Below are positions 1 to 4,292 of a stretch of 6,160 bases of DNA, piece by piece. Position numbers and translations under genes: made by a program. This DNA comes from Acidobacteriaceae bacterium. Its GTDB lineage: Bacteria > Acidobacteriota > Terriglobia > Terriglobales > Acidobacteriaceae. How positions within the stretch are numbered: the first letter of the stretch is position 1; every line of letters begins with the position of its first letter. Location of the stretch: positions 2,321 through 8,480 of the forward strand of contig PKXI01000447.1 of the NCBI GenBank assembly GCA_003133425.1, read 5' to 3'. Below the pieces are notes generated by a model. That model was given only the letters and a program-made list of their open reading frames with translations, was not told the origin of the DNA and did not search any database.

Positions 1-87
1 AGCATGGAAGGAATACGTCTTTTCGGTGAGAGAAGATGTCTCCGCCTTGCTTCGGCATATCCGGCCACATTCCACAGGAGCAAGTCC

Positions 88-591
88 ATGCGAAGAACAC
101 TTCGAAGCTTGGCGGATGTGCGCCAAGAATTGGTGCAAATTCAGGAGGAATTCACGCAGGTTCAAAAGCGCATCGAGACCGTTCGGGATTGTGTGGCGGA
201 CTCGCTTGTTCGCTTGTTTGGCGAAGAGCGTCCTGCTTTTGCCGGGTTGCAAGAGGAAGCATTCATGGAGAGGGTTGCTGAAAGAGTGGTCACCCGACTA
301 AAGGCACGACCGAATGCTCAGGTGCAAGGAGAGAGCCGTTACATTCGCGAGAAGGAAGCGGCGGCATTCCTCGGCATCAGCGTGTTCACCATCAGAAGTT
401 GGAGGAGCAGAGGGGAACCCTGCGTCCCACTCGTCACCCGCATGGGCAAAATGGTGATGCATTTCATGAATGGGTTGGAACAATTCATGGAACTGCGAAC
501 TACCGGGGGCGGTAAGGAGTTCGCCTCGGTGAAGGCACGGTGGAAAGCAGCGCGTGTGATGGGGCTGACCGACGACACACATGCGTTGTAG
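88..591 (+). CDS. Helix-turn-helix (HTH_17/MerR-excisionase-like) DNA-binding protein with N-terminal coiled coil
   Basis: The predicted 167-residue protein has two visible parts. Residues about 5-45 are rich in Glu, Gln and Arg with hydrophobic heptad spacing, so a coiled coil is likely. Residues about 84-137 look like the small helix-turn-helix of the HTH_17/AlpA-excisionase class: a Y-I-R-E-K-E-A-A-A-F-L-G-I-S helix entry, T-I-R-S-W-R-S-R-G as the recognition part, and a wing plus L-E-Q-F-M at the end. In that class the domain binds DNA as an excisionase or transcriptional regulator. The frame is open upstream to an ATG at 4, but ATG 88 is chosen because AGGAG lies at 76-80 with a 7-base spacer. 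The usual arginine/tyrosine-rich wing is replaced by M-G-K-M-V-M-H, so DNA contacts may differ. It converges on a minus-strand gene ending 28 bases downstream. The role (excision control or regulation of the neighbouring small genes) is inference. Confidence 0.72.
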   Translation: MRRTLRSLADVRQELVQIQEEFTQVQKRIETVRDCVADSLVRLFGEERPAFAGLQEEAFMERVAERVVTRLKARPNAQVQGESRYIREKEAAAFLGISVFTIRSWRSRGEPCVPLVTRMGKMVMHFMNGLEQFMELRTTGGGKEFASVKARWKAARVMGLTDDTHAL

Positions 592-619
592 GCTGAAACA
601 CTCAGGTCGCTCTTGCTCC

Positions 620-865
620 TTAGCGCCACACTTCACGGTACCGGGGTTTTCCGAAGTCGAGGTTAAGGGCACTGAGCGCGTGGCGTGCGCTTTCGCTAAT
701 CTGGTAGACAAGCACCGGGTCGCAAACGTGGGTGTCCTCGGCGGGAGCGAGTTCAGATTCCTTGCTCACCGTGGCGACCGTCACGAAGCACCCGTCGCAA
801 ATCGAGTCGTAGGTGCCGTATTTGTTGTGCATGTGGTGGAAGTGATTACCGAACTCGTTGGGCAT
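620..865 (-). CDS. Small Cys/His-containing hypothetical protein
   Basis: The predicted protein has 81 residues. It has a His/Asn-rich start (residues 1-14), then Y-G-T-Y-D-S-I-C-D-G-C, a short V-T-V-A-T strand, and a H-V-C-D-P box about 20 residues later. The C-x2-C plus H-x-C spacing suggests one bound zinc ion. I recall this general layout from small uncharacterised soil-bacterial proteins, but I cannot name a family. ATG 865 is preferred over ATG 886 because GAGGT sits 5 bases upstream of it on the minus strand. It is the last gene of the leftward cluster and ends close to the convergent helix-turn-helix gene. Its first 85 bases overlap the end of the 781-1029 ORF in another frame; of the two, this reading looks more protein-like. 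Function is unknown. Confidence 0.62.
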   Translation of the reverse strand: MPNEFGNHFHHMHNKYGTYDSICDGCFVTVATVSKESELAPAEDTHVCDPVLVYQISESARHALSALNLDFGKPRYREVWR

Positions 866-1029
866 AATGCACCTCGTTTGGGGCACAAGTGGAGATTTGG
901 GTCAATCGTCACCCAGAGGGTCGAGGTTGTCTGTTCAATTTTGACCACTTTTCCACACATTTTTTCTTCTTTTTCCTCGAAATACACAGGCTCCGGGGGT
1001 GGGGGCATGTGAGCGTCCGGGTCGAACAT
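781..1029 (-). CDS. Hypothetical ORF beginning MFDPDAHMP (copy B)
   Basis: The 82-residue ORF starts MFDPDAHMP, exactly like the gene at 2111-1830, and has a strong GGAGG six bases before its ATG. That supports the start. After residue 9 it shares nothing obvious with its namesake. It continues with a Pro-rich stretch, a Glu/Lys-rich segment (about 17-25) and a C-P-K-R-G-A-L-C-P box near residues 50-58, then becomes Thr/Ser-rich. That Thr-rich tail lies over the start of the 865-620 gene, where the other frame looks more protein-like. The true product may therefore end earlier or be frameshifted, for example at the A-run in the Glu/Lys-rich part. Just upstream is a short remnant of a zinc-ribbon C-terminus in the same frame. 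I assign no function; this may be a recombination product. Confidence 0.4.
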   Translation of the reverse strand: MFDPDAHMPPPPEPVYFEEKEEKMCGKVVKIEQTTSTLWVTIDPNLHLCPKRGALCPTSSVITSTTCTTNTAPTTRFATGAS

Positions 1030-1073
1030 CAGCGTCCTCCGGCCCCATGCTGGCGGGAGGATGAGTTGGTCGG
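1005..1073. repeat. Diverged repeat block, copy 1 (matches 2087-2154)
   Basis: This block aligns with 2087-2154 with scattered substitutions and one inserted base. On the minus strand it carries the last codons of a zinc-ribbon gene (D-Q-L), a purine-rich ribosome binding site and the first nine codons MFDPDAHMP. The homology stops right after these codons. In this copy the inserted base removes the stop that precedes the ATG in the other copy, so the zinc-ribbon remnant is in frame with MFDPDAHMP. Confidence 0.8.
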
Positions 1074-1316
1074 CTCCTCGCCTGACGCCGCCCTTGATAG
1101 GAGCCAAGAACGGCATCCTGCGATAGCAACCGGCCTGACGATTCTGGACGCCTCGGACACACCGGCTGGATTTTTATATATAGTGCTGGTCGGAACGATT
1201 TTTCGCGACAAGCCAAATAAATTGTTGTGGTCGCCCGTGAGGAGCCAACAAGCTTCACCAGAAACCGCTCCGTTCGAGTCTGGATTCTCGGAGTCGTTGG
1301 TTTACGTAGTCAGCAT
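1030..1316. other. Gene-free gap between copy-B zinc-ribbon gene and copy-B MFDPDAHMP ORF
   Basis: No convincing gene is visible on either strand. The left edge (to about 1073) is a remnant of a zinc-ribbon gene 3' end. An AT-rich TATATATA run near 1171-1180 could be a -10 region for leftward transcription of the two genes beyond it, but no good -35 is seen at the proper distance. In the other cluster the corresponding genes overlap by one base, so this 287-base gap looks like an insertion or rearrangement. Confidence 0.5.
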
Positions 1317-1532
1317 CTACAGCCGAGCCTCCTTACGGCCTCCGTCCCGCTGCTGGCGGGTGACGAATTGGTCAGGTCGCCCGAGGAAGACCTCAGACGG
1401 CAGGTACCGATGCTGCTTCCCACACAATGGGCAGGTGACAATTATTGACTGGAACGGGAATTCCTTCACACCGGAGGAAACAGGCCGGTGACAGTCTTTG
1501 CAGGTGACGACGAACTGCTTGCGTTCTTGCAT
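1317..1532 (-). CDS. Small zinc-ribbon protein, copy B
   Basis: The predicted 71-residue protein contains T-C-K-D-C near its N-terminus and V-T-C-P-L-C-G about 22 residues later, a C-x2-C/C-x2-C zinc-ribbon arrangement. A conserved tail follows, L-P-S-E-V-F-L-G-R-P-D-Q. It is clearly paralogous to the protein at 2323-2111: the stretches V-K/R-E-F-P-F-Q-S-I, C-P-L-C, R-Y-L-P-S-E-V, G-R-P-D-Q and V-T-R-Q-Q-R are shared. The frame is open up to an ATG at 1787, but that extension would run through the terminator hairpin at 1637-1669. The similarity to the paralogue also begins just after ATG 1532, so that start is chosen. A GGGAG lies about 13 bases upstream, which is far for a binding site. The C-terminus (D-G-G-R-K-E-A-R-L) differs from the paralogue. 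Nucleic-acid or protein binding is plausible for a zinc ribbon, but the function is unknown. Confidence 0.72.
   Translation of the reverse strand: MQERKQFVVTCKDCHRPVSSGVKEFPFQSIIVTCPLCGKQHRYLPSEVFLGRPDQFVTRQQRDGGRKEARL
1348..1525. repeat. Paralogous zinc-ribbon coding block, copy B (matches about 2127-2302)
   Basis: At DNA level the two zinc-ribbon genes remain alignable over about 175 bases, with many third-position differences and well-matched stretches such as GACCTCAGACGGCAGGTACC in both. This indicates an old duplication held under protein-level selection rather than a recent copy. Confidence 0.75.
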
Positions 1533-1829
1533 CTGCGCTACCACGCTCCCATAACGGTGATTACCCCACTGCCAAGCTGCCGACTGTCCAATATCGCGCA
1601 CTCTAGGAAACTCTCTTCGATAGGCATTCCAACAGAAGAAAGCCCCTCGCCTCCGCCGAGGGGCTTTCTGGCAGACCGGAGAAAGTAAATAATCCACGAC
1701 TGTCATCTTCGCGCACGCACTCCGCCAGTTTTGACAGTGAGTGAATACGCTCTCTAGTTCAGTTGACCCGATTGTAGGGTGATGCATGGCTCAACGAAAG
1801 GTCACGAACGGGCAGTTTCTGCGAAAACC
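1533..1829. other. Gene-free stretch between the two leftward clusters
   Basis: No convincing gene is seen. It holds the strong hairpin at 1637-1669. It also holds an inverted repeat, ACTGTCA at 1699-1705 and TGACAGT at 1732-1738, overlapping a TTGACA at 1731-1736 that would read rightwards. The minus-strand reading frame through this stretch is an accidental upstream extension of the copy-B zinc-ribbon gene. Confidence 0.55.
1637..1669 (-). terminator. Strong hairpin, probable (possibly bidirectional) intrinsic terminator
   Basis: AGAAAGCCCCTCG at 1637-1649 pairs perfectly with CGAGGGGCTTTCT at 1657-1669, giving a 13-bp stem with a 7-base loop. On the minus strand the 3' arm ends in CTTTCT and runs into TCTGTT, the more U-rich side. 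It therefore best serves to end leftward transcripts from the 2323-1830 pair before the copy-B zinc-ribbon gene. The A-run/T-run arms would also allow rightward termination. Confidence 0.75.
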
Positions 1830-2111
1830 TTAGTTCAGATTAGGGGTTACTTCTATACTCGACGCCTTGCACGCTCCAAAGGGCTCAGAGCACGACCTGA
1901 TGAATATGTCTGCAACTAGTTCAGGGGCGATACTGGCAGGTACGCGAGTGCGCGAGATTAGCTCAACCGACTCCTCGATGGCCTTGCCGTGCGGCACCAC
2001 CCGCACATTCACTTGCCGTTCTCGCGCCAGCCGGATACCGGCGATGAGGCACGCGCCGAGGTAGACCATTCCCCGGTTGATTCTCGGCATGTGCGCGTCG
2101 GGGTCGAACAT
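1830..2111 (-). CDS. Hypothetical protein beginning MFDPDAHMP (copy A)
   Basis: The predicted protein has 93 residues and I do not recognise its family. After MFDPDAHMP it has a short hydrophobic helix-like segment (M-V-Y-L-G-A-C-L-I-A-G-I, residues about 15-26). A basic stretch R-L-A-R-E-R-Q-V-N-V-R-V-V-P follows, then an amphipathic E-E-S-V-E-L-I region and a tail with two Cys. The hydrophobic part is too short and too close to charges for a confident membrane helix. The start is well supported: ATG overlaps the upstream zinc-ribbon stop in TAATG, and GGGAG lies six bases before it. Translational coupling with that gene is expected, so the two products probably work together. Transcription probably ends at the hairpin at 1637-1669. 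No function is proposed. Confidence 0.62.
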   Translation of the reverse strand: MFDPDAHMPRINRGMVYLGACLIAGIRLARERQVNVRVVPHGKAIEESVELISRTRVPASIAPELVADIFIRSCSEPFGACKASSIEVTPNLN

Positions 2112-2154
2112 TACCGGCTCCCGGCCCGCTGCTGGCGCGTGACGAGTTGGTCAG
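2087..2154. repeat. Diverged repeat block, copy 2 (matches 1005-1073)
   Basis: This is the intact version of the block. On the minus strand it contains the zinc-ribbon C-terminus, its TAA, the overlapping ATG and the first nine codons MFDPDAHMP. Similarity with 1005-1073 ends after these codons, and the genes that follow are unrelated. Confidence 0.8.
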
Positions 2155-2323
2155 GCCGACCGAGGGAGACCTCAGACGGCAGGTACCGGCGAAGTTCGCT
2201 ACAGAGGGGGCACTCAACAGTGATGGACTGAAAGGGGAACTCCCTGACGCCGGATGGAATGTCGCGGCGGCACCGCTTGCATGTGACGACGAAGGTTTTG
2301 CGGCCTGATGGCGTCGGGAACAT
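2111..2323 (-). CDS. Small zinc-ribbon protein, copy A
   Basis: The predicted 70-residue protein has T-C-K-R-C at about residues 14-18 and V-E-C-P-L-C about 22 residues later, giving a C-x2-C/C-x2-C zinc ribbon. A conserved tail follows (R-Y-L-P-S-E-V, L-G-R-P-D-Q-L-V-T-R-Q-Q-R). It is the paralogue of the 1532-1317 protein; both Cys pairs and most of the core are conserved, which argues that both are translated. ATG 2323 is the first start after an in-frame TAG on the minus strand, and no good ribosome binding site precedes it. Its TAA overlaps the next ATG in TAATG, so it forms a two-gene unit with the MFDPDAHMP protein. It may act as a small nucleic-acid-binding or adaptor protein, but that is inference from the fold only. 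Confidence 0.72.
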   Translation of the reverse strand: MFPTPSGRKTFVVTCKRCRRDIPSGVREFPFQSITVECPLCSELRRYLPSEVSLGRPDQLVTRQQRAGSR

Positions 2324-2433
2324 GTAGAAATAGTAGGCGAAAGTCTAGTTGCCAGCAGACGTGAGGCGTAAAGCGCAATACCTCAATCGATTGTGCGGTG
2401 TGTCCGGGATTCAGCGCCAAGAGCCTCCAATCA

Positions 2434-2456
2434 AGTGATACTTTTAGTGATACTTT
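2434..2456 (+). repeat. Tandem direct repeat AGTGATACTTT
   Basis: AGTGATACTTT occurs at 2434-2444 and again at 2446-2456, a 12-base period. A weaker third unit, CGTACTTTGGTG, follows at 2461-2472. Short phased repeats of this kind near a tRNA are typical of arm-type binding sites of tyrosine recombinases; that function is inferred. Confidence 0.6.
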
Positions 2457-2478
2457 GTTTCGTACTTTGGTGCCTCTC

Positions 2479-2569
2479 TGTGCGACCTCGTGCAGGGGCT
2501 ATTCTCCATGTAAATAGTTTATTATGAGCGCTATGGCAACTAGATGCGTTTCGGTGCGACTCCGTGCGA
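2479..2569 (+). repeat. Pair of diverged GTGCGAC-type direct repeats
   Basis: CTGTGCGACCTCGTGCAG at 2479-2496 resembles CGGTGCGACTCCGTGCGA at 2552-2569, with most positions identical and a 73-base offset. Each also contains two internal GTGC units. They lie between the tandem repeat and the anticodon-arm-like hairpin, so they may be further recombinase-binding sites. Confidence 0.5.
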
Positions 2570-2581
2570 GAAATATAAATA

Positions 2582-2598
2582 GGGGACTCATAATCCCC
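2582..2598 (+). other. Orphan anticodon-arm copy; candidate attachment-site core
   Basis: GGGGACTCATAATCCCC forms a 5-bp stem around the 7-base loop CTCATAA. This loop is identical to the anticodon loop of the intact tRNA at 2705-2711. No other tRNA arms surround it. Anticodon arms are known cores for tyrosine-recombinase integration, so this is a candidate att core. The stem bases differ from the nearby tRNA (GAGCA/TGCTT), so its partner may be another CAT tRNA outside the window. Confidence 0.45.
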
Positions 2599-2640
2599 AA
2601 ATTACGCTCAATTCCGATTGGCTACGGTCCATTAGGGTAG

Positions 2641-2664
2641 ATTCCGGTTCGACGACGCCGGAAT
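2641..2664 (+). other. Hairpin just upstream of the tRNA
   Basis: ATTCCGG (2641-2647) is the reverse complement of CCGGAAT (2658-2664), with a 10-base loop that includes TTCGACG. It resembles a T-arm at first sight, but the loop is too long and no tRNA body surrounds it. It could be a leader structure or a relic. No T-tract follows, so it is not a terminator. Confidence 0.4.
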
Positions 2665-2672
2665 TGGGGTAA

Positions 2673-2749
2673 GGGCCCATAGCTCAATTGGTTAGAGCAG
2701 AGCACTCATAATGCTTTGGTTCCAGGTTCAAGTCCTGGTGGGCCCACCA
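2673..2749 (+). tRNA. tRNA with CAT anticodon (tRNA-Ile2 favoured over tRNA-Met)
   Basis: The 77-base gene folds as a complete cloverleaf. The acceptor GGGCCCA pairs with TGGGCCC; the D arm is GCTC/GAGC, the anticodon arm GAGCA-CTCATAA-TGCTT, the variable loop TGGTT and the T arm CCAGG-TTCAAGT-CCTGG. The 3' end ACCA is encoded. The anticodon is CAT at 2707-2709. The TTGGT-type variable region and TTCAAGTCC T-loop match the pattern of tRNA-Ile2, whose C34 is converted to lysidine by TilS so that it reads AUA. Elongator tRNA-Met shares the CTCATAA loop but usually has a G-rich variable loop. An initiator tRNA is unlikely because the three G-C pairs at the base of the anticodon stem are absent. 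Confidence 0.97.
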
Positions 2750-2893
2750 AACTCGCGGCATGAGATCAAACAGTACGCTGGTGGTACAGAAGAAGACCGA
2801 TCCGGCAGCGTCTCATCCCTCCTTGATTTCAGCGACTCGACGCGGAATCTGTTGTCAAAGTAAAATACCTCAAAAAAGTTGTAGCATTGTGCT

Positions 2894-3505
2894 GTGAGCC
2901 GTTCTCACAAAGACGCGACGCGCCGATTGTTCGAGGTCGCTGAGGAACAGCAAGGCTTCTTCACCACGAAGCAGGCAAAGGCAGCCGGATTTGCCGAGAA
3001 TACCCATCCCTATCATGTGCAGATCGGAAACTGGATTCGCGAGTACCGCGGCATCTACCGCCTGGCGCTCTTTCCGGCGCCTGATCGGCCCGATCTCGTG
3101 CTCTGGTCACTCTGGTCCAGAAACCGGCGGGAAGTGATCGAGGGAGTCTTCAGCGACCAAACGGCGCTCAGCCTGCACGAACTGTCAGATCTGAACCCGG
3201 CGAAGCCCCATATGACGGTCCCTAAACGGTTCCGGCGTAACAGTGATATTCCCGGAATCCTCGTGCTTCACCACCGCGATCTGCCTGAGGCTGACGTCCA
3301 GATCGGCCCCGGCTACAAGTACACGCGACCACTCCGGACCATCCTTGATCTGATCGAGATCGGCACGATTGAGCCTACGCACACGATCCACGCGCTGCGG
3401 CAGGCCGTAGAACGGGGTCTAATCACCCACCAGCAACTTCAAGATACGGCACTGAGCGAGGCGGCCCGTAAGGTGGTTGAGGAAGCTCTGCGGCAGGCTG
3501 CTTAA
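2894..3505 (+). CDS. abiEi: AbiEi-type antitoxin / transcriptional regulator (type IV toxin-antitoxin)
   Basis: The predicted 203-residue protein matches the AbiEi antitoxin family. Residues about 8-60 form the winged helix: G-F-F-T-T-K-Q-A-K-A-A-G, then W-I-R-E-Y-R-G-I-Y-R-L. The C-terminal antitoxin domain shows S-D-Q-T-A-L-S-L-H-E-L-S-D (87-99) and R-P-L-R-T-I-L-D-L-I-E (145-155), both family signatures. AbiEi proteins repress their own operon and counteract the AbiEii nucleotidyltransferase without stable binding. GTG 2894 is the start, because the frame is closed by TAG at 2882 and the winged helix begins soon after. No Shine-Dalgarno is visible, so leaderless or weak initiation is possible. 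TTGTCA at 2852 and AT-rich DNA precede it, but I see no clear promoter pair or operator palindrome. The stop overlaps the next start in TAATG, giving a coupled operon. The toxin partner is broken. Confidence 0.9.
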   Translation: MSRSHKDATRRLFEVAEEQQGFFTTKQAKAAGFAENTHPYHVQIGNWIREYRGIYRLALFPAPDRPDLVLWSLWSRNRREVIEGVFSDQTALSLHELSDLNPAKPHMTVPKRFRRNSDIPGILVLHHRDLPEADVQIGPGYKYTRPLRTILDLIEIGTIEPTHTIHALRQAVERGLITHQQLQDTALSEAARKVVEEALRQAA

Positions 3506-4230
3506 TGACCATGCCACGGACATATGCATCGTTGGGAGCCTTCAGAAGGGCTCTCGAAGAGCGCCTGAAGCGCATCTCAAGAACCGAACAGGTTGATATC
3601 AATCGCCTAAGACGCCGAGTGGCGTTTGATCGATTTCTGGCAAGATTATTTCGGGACGAGACGGCTTCCTGGGTATTGAAGGGTGGTTATGCGCTGGAGC
3701 TCCGATTCAAATCGGCTCGGTCTACGATCGACATCGATCTGACGGTGCAGAAAGTTGTGGCGGCTGCGGACTCCGGCAATGCTGCTCAAATCATACGGGA
3801 GATGCTCCAATCAGCGGCGAACGTCAATCTCGATGACTGGCTGGAATACACGATTGGGGCGCCAACGATGGAACTCGCCGGTGCGCCATATGGCGGCGCT
3901 CGCTACGCAATTGACGCGCGGATGGACGGAAGAATCTTCGCCAAGTTTCATGTAGACGCTGGAATTGGCGACGTCATAATGCAGCCGGTCGAGAGAATCG
4001 AGTGTGCCGATTTGCTCGACTTCGCCGGCATTGAAAAGCCCTCCGTCCGGATGATCGCTCGCGAACAGTAGTTCGCTGAGAAGATCCATGCCTATACGCT
4101 TCCGCGAAATTCCTCGAACAGCCGGGTGAAGGATCTGGTCGACTTGGCGCTTCTCATCGGAGACAACCAGCTAGCGTCAACCAAAATGGTCTCAAAGACG
4201 TATTTCACCTGGATTGTGGCAAACAGCTAA
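3505..4230 (+). pseudogene. abiEii: AbiEii-type nucleotidyltransferase toxin, interrupted by an in-frame amber codon
   Basis: The first 188 residues match the AbiEii/DUF1814 nucleotidyltransferase family. They include V-L-K-G-G-Y-A-L-E-L-R-F (57-68), then T-I-D-I-D-L with the metal-binding Asp pair D76/D78, and a third acidic motif F-H-V-D-A-G (D151). TAG at 4069-4071 then ends the ORF. The same frame continues with F-A-E-K-I-H-A-Y-T-L-P-R and S-R-V-K-D-L-V-D-L-A-L-L, the conserved C-terminal motif of the family, until TAA at 4228-4230. A single CAG-to-TAG change explains the first stop. Beyond 4230 the same frame still shows N-P-L-P and a Trp at the expected family spacing, so decay probably reaches the end of the neighbouring gene near 4290. 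The truncated product lacks the last motif and is probably inactive. Readthrough or a sequencing error are alternatives. It starts in the abiEi stop codon (TAATG). Confidence 0.85.
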
Positions 4231-4292
4231 CTGCACTCGTCGAACCCGCTCCCGAACATCTTCCCGTTCTACTGGATTGTCGACGGCACGCC

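Larger units (their letters stand above)
2324..2672. other. Gene-free stretch with attachment-site-like signals upstream of a tRNA
   Basis: No gene is visible over about 350 bases. The stretch is more AT-rich than its surroundings in places. It holds a 12-bp-period tandem repeat (2434-2456), two related GTGCGAC repeats (2479-2496, 2552-2569), an anticodon-arm-like hairpin (2582-2598) and a hairpin just before the tRNA (2641-2664). The grouping is what one expects near the end of an element that integrates at a tRNA gene. No integrase gene lies in the window. Confidence 0.5.

Noticed and set aside
4..87. Upstream extension of the helix-turn-helix protein to the ATG at position 4
   Set aside because: The extra 28 residues look unrelated to the domain, and ATG 88 has AGGAG at ideal spacing.
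298..711. 137-codon minus-strand open frame
   Set aside because: It is antisense to the helix-turn-helix gene, and the frame encoding that domain is clearly the real one.
581..1012. 143-codon plus-strand open frame
   Set aside because: It is antisense to the small Cys/His gene, has no ribosome binding site, and ends in low-complexity Phe/Ser and Gly runs.
889..1491. 200-codon plus-strand open frame
   Set aside because: It lies antisense across two minus-strand genes, and its sequence mirrors the antisense of the duplicated zinc-ribbon block. No protein features are seen.
1533..1787. N-terminal extension of the copy-B zinc-ribbon protein to ATG 1787
   Set aside because: It runs through the 13-bp terminator hairpin and has no counterpart in the paralogue.
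2434..2569. CRISPR-like array
   Set aside because: There are only two or three short, diverged units with irregular spacing and no spacer-repeat regularity.
2641..2664. Possible T-arm of a second tRNA or the 3' end of a tmRNA (GGTTCGAC present)
   Set aside because: The loop is 10 bases rather than 7, no acceptor or CCA end follows, and no other arms are found upstream.
2760..2816. Inverted repeat ATGAGA/TCTCAT between the tRNA and abiEi as an AbiEi operator
   Set aside because: The arms are only 6 bases and about 45 bases apart, so they are easily due to chance.
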